Assembly: GCA_017548545.1 (NCBI GenBank)
Contig: JAFYZW010000099.1
Coordinates: 1-40,219, forward strand
Direction: 5' to 3'
DNA length: 40,219 bases
DNA from: Bacteroidales bacterium
GTDB lineage: Bacteria; Bacteroidota; Bacteroidia; Bacteroidales; UBA3663
Position 1 is the first letter of the stretch. The number at the start of each line of letters is the position of its first letter. The position numbers were made by a program, and so were the translations under genes. Positions 33,579-40,219 of this stretch are shown here, one piece after another. Below the pieces are notes generated by a model. That model did not search any database. It worked only from the letters and a program-made list of their open reading frames with translations, and was not told where the DNA came from.

Positions 33579-34358
33579 TTAATTTTTCGTTTGTGGCTTT
33601 CCATCCAAAAGCTGCTTTTGCAACTTAGCCTGCGAGATGCCGCGAGTGATACGTCCACGATAACAAAGCGAGATGTCTCCTGTCTCTTCACTCACCACTA
33701 CGACTTGCGCATCACACAATTCCGATATGCCAAGGGCACTGCGGTGACGTAGTCCTAATTCGGCTGGTATGCGTCTGTTTCGACTGGTGGGAAGCACACC
33801 TGCGGCCTGTGCTATGCGTCCATTACGAATCAGCATCGCACCATCATGGAGCGGCGAATTCTTATAGAAGACCTGTTCAATGAGGCGGGCCGAGACGATG
33901 GCATCCATCTCACAACCTGGAGGCGAAATCAAGGGCTCCACATCATCATAACGTTGCACCACAATGAGAGCACCTACCTTATGCTCCGACATATGCTGGC
34001 AAGCCAGAGTCACAGCATCGACCCACTTGGTGTCATCATTCTTCGCCAACTCCTCCTTGCCAAAGAATCGCAGCATGCTGCTCCACTGGTGACGCGAACC
34101 CAGACGGATTAACGCCTGACGTATCTCGTTTTGGAAGAGAATGACAAGAATGACCATCGAGACGGAGACAACCAAGTCGAGAATGCCGCCCAACAGTCTG
34201 AACTCGAAGAATCGTAAGCCCACCCAAAGGACGATAATGGCAATAAGGCCCTTGAAAATGACAATTGTGCCATTTCCTTTGGACCAACGATAAAGGTAGA
34301 ACATCAGTGCAGCAACACCAAGGATGTCTATCAAGTCTTTTATGCCAAAATCCCACAT
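33579..34358 (-). CDS. cdaA: Diadenylate cyclase (c-di-AMP synthase)
   Basis: A 259-aa CdaA-type enzyme that joins two ATP molecules to c-di-AMP. Three N-terminal membrane helices (to about residue 80) are followed by the DAC domain. It has the DGA motif in PLHDGAMLIRNGRIAQAAGV, the RHR motif in LGLRHRSALGISE, and ends in RITRGISQAKLQKQLL. The second messenger governs potassium and cell-wall balance in many bacteria. The gene overlaps the end of folP by 19 nt, so the two are translated from one message. Confidence 0.94.
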   Translation of the reverse strand: MWDFGIKDLIDILGVAALMFYLYRWSKGNGTIVIFKGLIAIIVLWVGLRFFEFRLLGGILDLVVSVSMVILVILFQNEIRQALIRLGSRHQWSSMLRFFGKEELAKNDDTKWVDAVTLACQHMSEHKVGALIVVQRYDDVEPLISPPGCEMDAIVSARLIEQVFYKNSPLHDGAMLIRNGRIAQAAGVLPTSRNRRIPAELGLRHRSALGISELCDAQVVVVSEETGDISLCYRGRITRGISQAKLQKQLLDGKPQTKN

Positions 34359-35224
34359 ATCTTTATGGCCTCTGCGGCCTCTTTAACGTCATGAACTCTT
34401 ATGATGGATGCACCGTGCAGTAAAGCGTATGTATTAAGTACCGTCGTTCCGTTCAAGGCATGCGATGCATCCGTATCGAGTAATTTGTAAATCATCGACT
34501 TTCGGCTGACGCCCACCAACAGCGGATAGTCGGGCAACGCCTCGCGAATCCTATCAAGACCTTTCAGCAATGCATAGTTCTGTTCCAGAGTCTTAGCGAA
34601 ACCGAAACCCGGATCGAGAATCACGTTTCCGAGCCTTTCAAACCTTTCAAACTCTTCAAACTTCTCAAACCTTTCAAACAATTTATCCAACTGCTCCTTG
34701 AAGAAGCGAATAACCTCTTCCACCACCCCATCCTCATAGGTAGTTTGCTGCTGCATGTTCTGAGGCGTACCTCGACTGTGCATCAAGATATAGAGGGCAC
34801 CTGTACGAGCCACAACGTCTAACATGGCATCATCAAGCATTCCGCCTGAGATGTCGTTGATGATGTCCGCACCAAGTTCAGTTACGCATGTTTCTGCCAC
34901 ACTGGCGCGAAAGGTGTCCACGCTGATCAAAGGCCGTGGACCTTCCCCTCTGCTCTCATCATGCCACTTCTTTGCTTCTTCGACGACAATCGGCAAGGCC
35001 CAGCGAAGCCTTTCCATTTCCTCTTCGGCTGAGACTTCCTGAGCTCCCGGTCGGGTCGAATAAGCACCCACATCAACGATAGCTCCTCCCTCGTCTAATA
35101 TTTTGCGTACACGCTCGCGTAAAACAGACTGCTCCTGTACGCGGCTGGCCTCATAGAACGAGTCAGGAGTTACATTGATGATGCCCATCACACATGGAGA
35201 AGGGGGCATTTTCGACACTTTCAT
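34340..35224 (-). CDS. folP: Dihydropteroate synthase
   Basis: A 294-aa enzyme that joins pABA to the pterin pyrophosphate in folate synthesis. Motifs are present in order: VMGIINVTPDSFYEASR, LISVDTFRASVAE, DIINDISGG, ILDPGFGFAKTLEQNYALL, LVGVSRKSMIYKLL and IRVHDVKEAAEAI. Between residues 183 and 197 the protein carries FERFEKFEEFERFER, encoded by a 9-bp DNA repeat, where other family members have a short loop. The start is uncertain. ATGs lie at 35239, 35224 and 35209, and the promoter box sits at 35236-35228, so one of the two later ATGs is likely; 35224 is used here. Confidence 0.92.
   Translation of the reverse strand: MKVSKMPPSPCVMGIINVTPDSFYEASRVQEQSVLRERVRKILDEGGAIVDVGAYSTRPGAQEVSAEEEMERLRWALPIVVEEAKKWHDESRGEGPRPLISVDTFRASVAETCVTELGADIINDISGGMLDDAMLDVVARTGALYILMHSRGTPQNMQQQTTYEDGVVEEVIRFFKEQLDKLFERFEKFEEFERFERLGNVILDPGFGFAKTLEQNYALLKGLDRIREALPDYPLLVGVSRKSMIYKLLDTDASHALNGTTVLNTYALLHGASIIRVHDVKEAAEAIKICGILA
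34634..34678 (-). repeat. In-frame 9-bp repeat inside folP
   Basis: Five units of TTTGAAAGG type on the minus strand encode FER, FEK, FEE, FER, FER. The same unit is found between prfA and the HAD gene, in non-coding DNA and on the other strand. Confidence 0.85.
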
Positions 35225-35227
35225 GTT

Positions 35228-35259
35228 GCAAAGTAACATCTTTTTTTGTAGAAATGCAA
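35228..35259 (-). promoter_or_regulatory. Promoter of the folP-hmuR run
   Basis: On the minus strand, TTG at 35259-35257, a 20-bp spacer and TTACTTTGC at 35236-35228. The second box differs from TAnnTTTGC by one base. It lies so close to the start codons that the message would have a very short leader or none. Confidence 0.55.
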
Positions 35260-35352
35260 GTGAATGATACCAAAAAGTGATAAAAAATAGGAAAGATACC
35301 CTAAAAATTGACTATCTTTACACCGCAATAAGCAAAATAATTGTTTTTTCGC

Positions 35353-35364
35353 GACAACGTTGTC
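35353..35364 (+). promoter_or_regulatory. 12-bp palindrome before the NfeD-like gene
   Basis: GACAACGTTGTC is perfectly palindromic and lies 29 nt upstream of the -7 box at 35394, around the usual position of an activator or repressor site. No regulator is identified. Confidence 0.35.
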
Positions 35365-35393
35365 ATAAGATACGCTCTTTTAACCGATAGCTT

Positions 35394-35402
35394 TATCTTT
35401 GC
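35394..35402 (+). promoter_or_regulatory. -7 box before the NfeD-DUF805-flotillin operon
   Basis: TATCTTTGC matches TAnnTTTGC and is 38 nt before the ATG at 35441. No TTG is found at the right distance for the -33 box. Confidence 0.6.
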
Positions 35403-35440
35403 CGTACAGAAAAAACAATAACTAAAATTCATCTACAGCT

Positions 35441-36028
35441 ATGATTGAAACATTTAAATCAATGGATGGCATGCTGCAAGTCTATTGGATCTTAGCAGCT
35501 ATCTCGAGCATTATCTTCATCATCCAGGCCATCATGACCTTCGTTGGCTTCGATGCCGACAGCGATGTCGATATGTCCACTGCACCTGATCAGATACCTG
35601 ACAGTGGCGATGCTGCATTCGATGCCGCCGGCTTCCACCTCGTCTCCGTCAAGTCAGTCATCTGTTTTATCCTAGGCTTCGGCTGGACTGGCGTGCTCTG
35701 CTGGAACTTGATCCCCAACCACGTATTGCTCGGTTTGTTGGCCGCAGTTGTGGGTCTAGTTTTCATGTCGGTCATCGCTTTCCTGCTTTTCCAGATGATG
35801 AAGCTCAATCGCGACAACACCTTCCGCGTTGAGCAGGTTATCGGTCAGCCAGCCGACGTATATCTCCGCATCCCTGGTAATCGTCGCGCTACGGGAAAGA
35901 TCACCGTCTCGCTCAACGGCTCCACCCACGAGCTTGAAGCCCTCAGCGATACCGATATTCCCACAGGAGGCAAGGTGCGCATCAAGGAGATCATCCAAGG
36001 CGAAACCGTTCTGGTCGAGCAGATCTGA
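35441..36028 (+). CDS. NfeD-like membrane protein with OB-fold domain
   Basis: A 195-aa protein with an N-terminal membrane helix (about residues 14-36), a loop rich in D and P, a pair of helices (about 68-120) and a C-terminal beta-barrel-like domain (VEQVIGQPADVYLRIPGNRR, ending VLVEQI). That layout fits the short NfeD/YuaF class, whose OB-fold tail works with flotillin. Two genes downstream is a flotillin gene, which strongly supports this call. In known systems NfeD-type proteins accompany flotillin in membrane microdomains. The product would sit in the inner membrane with the OB domain on one side. It has its own promoter box. Confidence 0.75.
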   Translation: MIETFKSMDGMLQVYWILAAISSIIFIIQAIMTFVGFDADSDVDMSTAPDQIPDSGDAAFDAAGFHLVSVKSVICFILGFGWTGVLCWNLIPNHVLLGLLAAVVGLVFMSVIAFLLFQMMKLNRDNTFRVEQVIGQPADVYLRIPGNRRATGKITVSLNGSTHELEALSDTDIPTGGKVRIKEIIQGETVLVEQI

Positions 36029-36032
36029 TCAT

Positions 36033-36095
36033 TCGGAATCCTCGGAATCCTCTGATTACTCCCATCACTCTGATCGCTCCGATCACTCCGATATC
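36033..36095 (+). repeat. 9-bp tandem repeat after the NfeD-like gene
   Basis: Seven units: TCGGAATCC twice, then TCTGATTAC, TCCCATCAC, TCTGATCGC, TCCGATCAC, TCCGATATC. They fill the spacer to the DUF805 gene. The unit differs from the repeats near prfA and after the DUF805 gene. Confidence 0.8.
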
Positions 36096-36121
36096 ATTCT
36101 AAAACTTTAAATAATATCACT

Positions 36122-36646
36122 ATGTCTTTTATTGAAGCTATCAAGACTTGCTTTGCCAAGTATGTCACTTTCAGTGGGCGCGCACGTCGCTCCGAGCACT
36201 GGTACTTCTTCCTCTTCATCAACCTGGTAATGATTGTTCTCGTAATCTGGCTCGGATCAACTATCATGGGTCCAGTGATGGAGTATATTTCAGAGGGTGG
36301 TGACCCCAATGATAAAGAAGCCATTGCCGAAGTCGTCAACTCATACAGGGTCTCCCCCTCTTCCATCGTCCTGCTTATCTTCTGGGTAGGCACCCTGCTT
36401 CCCATCATCGCTGTACAGATTCGTCGCATGCACGATATCGGACGTTCGGGCTGGTGGTCAATGACTTACTGGGGAGGCGTACTCCTGATGTATGCACCCT
36501 TCATTTCACCAATGATCTCCTATCCAGTCTTCCTCATCGGCACCATCTGGTTCATCTATCTTGCCTGTCAGGATTCCACCCCAGGCGACAACGTTTATGG
36601 CCCCAACCCCAAGGGTCTCGAAGAAACCACATCTACCAACTTCTAA
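36122..36646 (+). CDS. DUF805 inner-membrane protein
   Basis: A 174-aa protein of the DUF805 family. The signatures are FSGRARRSEHWYFFLFINL near residue 18, QIRRMHDIGRSGWWSM near 100 and CQDSTPGDNVYGPNPKGL near the end. It has about four membrane helices. DUF805 proteins are widespread and their role is not known. Its place between an NfeD-like gene and a flotillin gene suggests a link to the flotillin complex, but this is positional evidence only. Spacers on both sides hold 9-bp repeats. Confidence 0.9.
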   Translation: MSFIEAIKTCFAKYVTFSGRARRSEHWYFFLFINLVMIVLVIWLGSTIMGPVMEYISEGGDPNDKEAIAEVVNSYRVSPSSIVLLIFWVGTLLPIIAVQIRRMHDIGRSGWWSMTYWGGVLLMYAPFISPMISYPVFLIGTIWFIYLACQDSTPGDNVYGPNPKGLEETTSTNF

Positions 36647-36660
36647 GAAGTTCGACGCAT

Positions 36661-36696
36661 CTATAGCTACTATAGCCACTATAGTCACTATAGCTA
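36661..36696 (+). repeat. 9-bp tandem repeat after the DUF805 gene
   Basis: Four units of CTATAGCTA type (CTATAGCTA, CTATAGCCA, CTATAGTCA, CTATAGCTA), with a decayed further unit (TTATAGCTA) a few bases on. It lies between the DUF805 and flotillin genes. Confidence 0.8.
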
Positions 36697-36747
36697 CAAA
36701 GAATATTTATAGCTACTATCAACTACTAATACTAAAACAATACAACT

Positions 36748-38253
36748 ATGCTATTTGATCCATCCCTACTCCCATTGATTCTCATCCTCGTGGTGATTGT
36801 CCTTGTGGCAGCCTTGCTTAAGCGTTACCGCCGTTGTCCATCCGACAAGATTCTCGTTGTATATGGCTCTACCGGCAAAGGTTCAGCCAAGTGCGTACAT
36901 GGTGGCGGTGTCTTCGTATGGCCTATCATCCAGGACTACGCTTACCTCAACCTCACCCCTATCTCCATCGAGGCGAACCTCACCAATGCCCTTTCGCGCC
37001 AGAACATCCGCGTCGATGTGCCTTGTCGCTTCACCGTGGGTATCAGTACCGAGTCTGATTCGATGAACAATGCCGCCGAACGTCTGCTTGGTCTGTCGGC
37101 CAACGACATCCAGGACATGGCACGCGACATCCTCTTCGGTCAGCTTCGTCTCGTCATCGCATCCATGTCGATCGAGGAACTTAATCAGGACCGCGATGTA
37201 TTCCAGGAGAACATCAAGAAGAACGTCGAGATAGAGCTCAAGAAAATCGGTCTGAAGCTCATCAACGTCAACATCACCGATATCAAGGACGAGTCAGGCT
37301 ATATCGAAGCCCTCGGACAGGAAGCCGCTGCCAAGGCCATCAACGAAGCCAAGGTGAAGGTTGCCGAGAAGGAGAATGAAGCCAAGGCCAAGGTTGCCGA
37401 ACAGGAAATGTCGGGTGAGACTGGCAAGGCTCACTTCCAAATGGAAACCCGTAAGGCCGTAGCTGCCGCCAATGCCGAAGCCATTAAGGGCGAGAACAAC
37501 GCAAAGGTCGAGATCGCCAATTCGCAGGCCGACCTGCGTGAACGTGAAGCTGAGGCACAGCGCCGTGCCACTGCCGCTGAGAAGATTGCAGCTGCCAAGG
37601 CCCTCGAGGAGTCATACGTTGCCGAGCAGAAAGCCGAGTTGGCACGTGCCGAACGTGAACAGGCCACCCAGAAGGCCAACGTCATCGTTGCTCAGGAGAT
37701 CGAGAAGCAGCGTATGATTGTGGCTGCTGAAGCAGAAGCCGAACGCAAGCGTGTCAATGCGAAAGGTGAAGCTGACAGCGTGGCTTTCCGTGCACAAGGT
37801 GATGCTGATGCCATTAAGATCAAGGCCGAAGGTGAAGGTATTGCTGCTGCCACCCGTGCCAAGGGTGAGGCACAAGCTATCTTCGCCAAGATGGAAGCCG
37901 AAGCCAAGGGTCTCTTTGAGGTACTCACCAAGCAGGCTTCAGGTTACGACAAGATGATCCAGGCTGCAGGTGATGCCAACAAGGCTTACACCCTTCTCAT
38001 CCTTGAGAAGCTCCCAGAACTTGTCAAGACGCAAGTCGATGCAATCAAGGGCATCAACATCGACAAAGTTACTGTCTGGGATTCAGGCAATGGTGGAGAA
38101 GGCAAGTCATCGACAGCCAACTTCGTTTCGGGCCTTTACAAGAGCATCCCGCCCCTGCAGGATCTCTTCAACCAAGCCGGCATGAAACTCCCCGACTACT
38201 TGGGCTCCAAGAACGATGTTCCCAAGGACACCGAAGCTGAGCCTAAGGCATAA
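36748..38253 (+). CDS. Flotillin (SPFH-domain) protein
   Basis: A 501-aa flotillin. A membrane anchor covers residues 7-24. The SPFH domain follows: KILVVYGSTGKGSAKCVHGG, then SIEANLTNALSRQNIRVDVP and MARDILFGQLRLVIASMSIE. After it comes a long coiled-coil region rich in A, E and K with many EAEA-type repeats (about 190-390), and a C-terminal tail. Flotillins form large ring-like assemblies at the inner membrane and organise protein and lipid domains. The order NfeD, DUF805, flotillin suggests one functional unit. A perfect stem-loop follows the stop codon, so this is the last gene of the operon. Confidence 0.93.
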   Translation: MLFDPSLLPLILILVVIVLVAALLKRYRRCPSDKILVVYGSTGKGSAKCVHGGGVFVWPIIQDYAYLNLTPISIEANLTNALSRQNIRVDVPCRFTVGISTESDSMNNAAERLLGLSANDIQDMARDILFGQLRLVIASMSIEELNQDRDVFQENIKKNVEIELKKIGLKLINVNITDIKDESGYIEALGQEAAAKAINEAKVKVAEKENEAKAKVAEQEMSGETGKAHFQMETRKAVAAANAEAIKGENNAKVEIANSQADLREREAEAQRRATAAEKIAAAKALEESYVAEQKAELARAEREQATQKANVIVAQEIEKQRMIVAAEAEAERKRVNAKGEADSVAFRAQGDADAIKIKAEGEGIAAATRAKGEAQAIFAKMEAEAKGLFEVLTKQASGYDKMIQAAGDANKAYTLLILEKLPELVKTQVDAIKGINIDKVTVWDSGNGGEGKSSTANFVSGLYKSIPPLQDLFNQAGMKLPDYLGSKNDVPKDTEAEPKA

Positions 38254-38270
38254 TTCCCTTTGATTAATCC

Positions 38271-38305
38271 AACTGCTATGGCCAAATCAAATGGCCATAG
38301 CAGTT
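38271..38305 (+). terminator. Strong hairpin after the flotillin gene
   Basis: AACTGCTATGGCCA and TGGCCATAGCAGTT form a perfect 14-bp stem with a 7-nt loop, followed by CTTGATTTCTTTTC. It starts 17 nt after the flotillin stop. It is a good terminator candidate, although its T-run is broken. Confidence 0.75.
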
Positions 38306-38341
38306 CTTGATTTCTTTTCACACTATCCCTTCTATCCTTCC

Positions 38342-39673
38342 ATGAAACATCTTCTCCTCTCCCTTTTTCTTTCTGTTCCCGTCATCCTCTCTGCTCAAGG
38401 GCTGCCTGTACTTGAGACCGGTGGCAAGGCCATGCCCGACGAATGGATAGACATCGACACAGGCCATCGCATCGTCAAACTCACGCGTCGCAACGGTGCC
38501 AACCGCTCATTCTACTTCCACAACCACCCCTTTGTCGGCGACGAAATGCTCTTTGTTGGCAGTGCCGTAGCACAAGCTTCGACCGACATGCTTGCGGGCA
38601 ATGGCACACAAGGCGTCATCAAACAGATGTATGCCGTCAACCTCAAGACGCTCGACATCCGCCAGGTAACCCACGAACCGCAAGGCGTTTCGACCGAGAT
38701 TGTATGTCCTGCCACCAGAGAACTCTTCTTCCAACGTCGCGACAGCATTTTTGCATGCTCTGTCGACGATGGTGCAACCCGTCTCATAGCCAAACTCCCC
38801 TCTGGCCGCACAGGTCATATTGCTGCCGTCAACTGTGACGGCACACGACTGGCCGGCACTTTCGACAATCCCGAAGAGGCGCGTATTGTGCGCGAACATC
38901 CCAAGAAGGGAGAATTCTTCAGCCTTATTTTCGAAGCCAAGCTCGAAAAGACCATCTTCACCATCGATACACATACGGGTGAGTTCAGTAATGTCTGGAC
39001 CGACAATGCCTGGCTCAACCATCTCCAATTCTCGCCCACCGATCCCAATCGACTGCTCTTCTGCCACGAGGGACACTGGCACAAGGTAGATCGCATATGG
39101 AACATCGACATCCGCTCGCGAAAGGAACTTGACCAAGCCGGACTCAAAGACAAACCCGCTCGGCAACCCGTGCTGATGCACAAGCGCACCGTCTATCGTG
39201 AGATAGCTGGTCACGAATGGTTTGGTGCCGATGGTCGCTACATCTACTTCGACCTTCAAAAGCCACGCAGCACCACGTTCTATGTCGGCAAGGTCGATGT
39301 TGAGACGCTGCACGAAGACATCTATCCGCTGCTGCGCGAAGAGTGGGCCGTCCACTACACCACATCGTGGGACGAGAGTTTTCTCGCTGGAGATGGAGGC
39401 TCAAAGACATCGGTAGCACATTCCACCAAGAACCAGTGGATTTTCCGCTATGATTATCCGATGACACGCAACTCCCTGGACGGTACATTCCCAACCTCCC
39501 AAGACTCTATCTATACCATCGTGTGCGACAGCCTCAAGTCCGAGAAACTGGTCAACATGCAATACCACAATTACAATCTGGAGCCTAATGTTCACTTCAG
39601 TCCCGACAACAAATGGATAATCTTCCGTGCCAATTTCGAAGGCTCTGACAACGTCTATGCCGTCGAACTGTAA
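38342..39673 (+). CDS. Oligogalacturonate lyase family protein (PL22)
   Basis: A 443-aa secreted protein (signal MKHLLLSLFLSVPVILSAQ; the start at 38342 is chosen because the ATG at 38291 lies inside the terminator hairpin). It fits the seven-bladed propeller oligogalacturonide lyases: WIDIDTGHRIVKLTRRNGAN at the start, WLNHLQFSPTDPNRLLFCHE, HEWFGADGRYIYFDLQ and NVHFSPDNKWIIFRANF. The His residues in the last three are candidate metal ligands. Such enzymes split short, unsaturated pectin fragments. It is followed 16 nt later by a GH43 gene, as in pectin-side-chain loci. Confidence 0.82.
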   Translation: MKHLLLSLFLSVPVILSAQGLPVLETGGKAMPDEWIDIDTGHRIVKLTRRNGANRSFYFHNHPFVGDEMLFVGSAVAQASTDMLAGNGTQGVIKQMYAVNLKTLDIRQVTHEPQGVSTEIVCPATRELFFQRRDSIFACSVDDGATRLIAKLPSGRTGHIAAVNCDGTRLAGTFDNPEEARIVREHPKKGEFFSLIFEAKLEKTIFTIDTHTGEFSNVWTDNAWLNHLQFSPTDPNRLLFCHEGHWHKVDRIWNIDIRSRKELDQAGLKDKPARQPVLMHKRTVYREIAGHEWFGADGRYIYFDLQKPRSTTFYVGKVDVETLHEDIYPLLREEWAVHYTTSWDESFLAGDGGSKTSVAHSTKNQWIFRYDYPMTRNSLDGTFPTSQDSIYTIVCDSLKSEKLVNMQYHNYNLEPNVHFSPDNKWIIFRANFEGSDNVYAVEL

Positions 39674-39689
39674 CTCGAGCTCCTTTCTC

Positions 39690-40219
39690 ATGAATAACAT
39701 GAACAGACCTTTCTTCCTCCTGTCAGCAATTCTGCCATTTTTTGCCCCTATTGCTTTTTCGATTGCACAATCAAAAGCACCAGCACAGATCCAACAGTTG
39801 TGGGGTGACCAGCTTAACGGCACCTACATCAATCCCATCCTTCCCGCCGACTTCAGCGATCCGGATGTTATTCGTGTAGGCGAGAAATACTATATGGTAG
39901 CCTCCGACTTCCACTTCATCGGTATGCAGATTCTTGAGTCGGACGACATGGTGAACTGGCGTGTCGTAACACAGGTTTATGATCGTTTCGACTATCCAGG
40001 ATGGGACACCAACGATCATTATGCAGGCGGCTCATGGGCTCCGTCTCTACGCTATCAGGAGGGACGTTTCTACATCTATTTCTGCACACCCGACGAAGGT
40101 CTCTTCATGACTTCTTCGCCAGCGGCTGTAGGACCTTGGGAACCCTTACATCTCGTCAAGGAAGTACCCAAATGGGAAGATCCCTGTCCGTTCTGGGATG
40201 ATGAGATTGTTCAGGAGGC
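39690..40219 (+). CDS. GH43-family glycoside hydrolase, N-terminal part
   Basis: The ATG at 39690 opens a frame that runs off the window (176 codons). After a signal peptide (MNNMNRPFFLLSAILPFFAP onward) the protein reads YINPILPADFSDPDVIRVGE, which holds the catalytic-base Asp of the five-bladed GH43 fold in DPDV. It continues with KYYMVASDFHFIGMQILESD, SWAPSLRYQEGRFYIYF and EDPCPFWDD. GH43 enzymes are mainly arabinosidases and xylosidases acting on plant side chains, so it fits with the upstream pectin lyase. The last few codons (EIVQEA) do not look like the usual continuation, but the sample is too short to call a frameshift. Confidence 0.85.
   Translation, partial: MNNMNRPFFLLSAILPFFAPIAFSIAQSKAPAQIQQLWGDQLNGTYINPILPADFSDPDVIRVGEKYYMVASDFHFIGMQILESDDMVNWRVVTQVYDRFDYPGWDTNDHYAGGSWAPSLRYQEGRFYIYFCTPDEGLFMTSSPAAVGPWEPLHLVKEVPKWEDPCPFWDDEIVQE

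Noticed and set aside
40180..40219. Frameshift at the end of the GH43 fragment
   Set aside because: Only six odd codons are visible before the window ends, which is too little to separate a frameshift from normal variation.

Overview
This window looks like chromosome of a Bacteroidetes (Bacteroidota) bacterium, most likely a gut or rumen Prevotella-type member of the Bacteroidales. The support is a SusC/SusD pair, a SusR-like membrane regulator, a GldE-type protein, HmuY/HmuR, a GH3 xylosidase with a PA14 insert, an oligogalacturonate lyase next to a GH43 enzyme, many lipoprotein signal peptides, and repeated promoters of the Bacteroidetes type (TTG, 19-20 bp, TAnnTTTGC). The genus is inference. 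No rRNA, tRNA, transposase or CRISPR was seen. Layout. 1-6.1 kb (minus strand): an AraC-type regulator, then a co-directional run of two aldo/keto reductases, an NTF2-like secreted protein, a flavodoxin-like lipoprotein, a flavin-reductase-like lipoprotein, a secreted DUF362 protein and the start of another lipoprotein. A small broken secreted-protein remnant lies inside the run. 6.1-8.1 kb (plus): a methyltransferase C-terminal remnant, then a methyltransferase-ZIP metal transporter operon behind a 21-nt palindromic operator. This segment is bracketed by two 41-bp direct repeats. 8.1-8.65 kb: no gene, but a 407-bp array of ten 42-bp units, each built on a palindrome, between converging genes. 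8.65-11.9 kb (minus): L-fucose isomerase and L-fucose permease. 12.1-20 kb (minus): a SusR-like regulator, then SusC, SusD and a secreted histidine acid phosphatase. This looks like a Sus-type system for a phosphorylated substrate. 20-28.6 kb (minus): a tightly packed eight-gene run of GH3 xylosidase, prfA, HAD phosphatase, an N-acetylneuraminate lyase-like aldolase, a sodium:solute symporter, queD, queE and folE. The last three make the early steps of the queuosine precursor preQ0. 28.7-35.2 kb (minus): a six-gene run of folP, cdaA (c-di-AMP synthase), gldE, a phosphopantetheinyl transferase, hmuY and hmuR. 35.4-38.3 kb (plus): NfeD-like protein, DUF805 protein and flotillin, a membrane-microdomain type set. 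38.3-40.2 kb (plus): oligogalacturonate lyase and the start of a GH43 enzyme, probably a pectin-degradation locus running off the window. A theme across the window is short-period tandem repeats in the spacers inside operons: 7-bp units in the que region, 8-bp units before the methyltransferase, and 9-bp units after prfA and in the NfeD-flotillin operon. One 9-bp tract lies in frame inside folP. Together with the 42-bp palindrome array and the 41-bp direct repeats, these are the least explained structures here.
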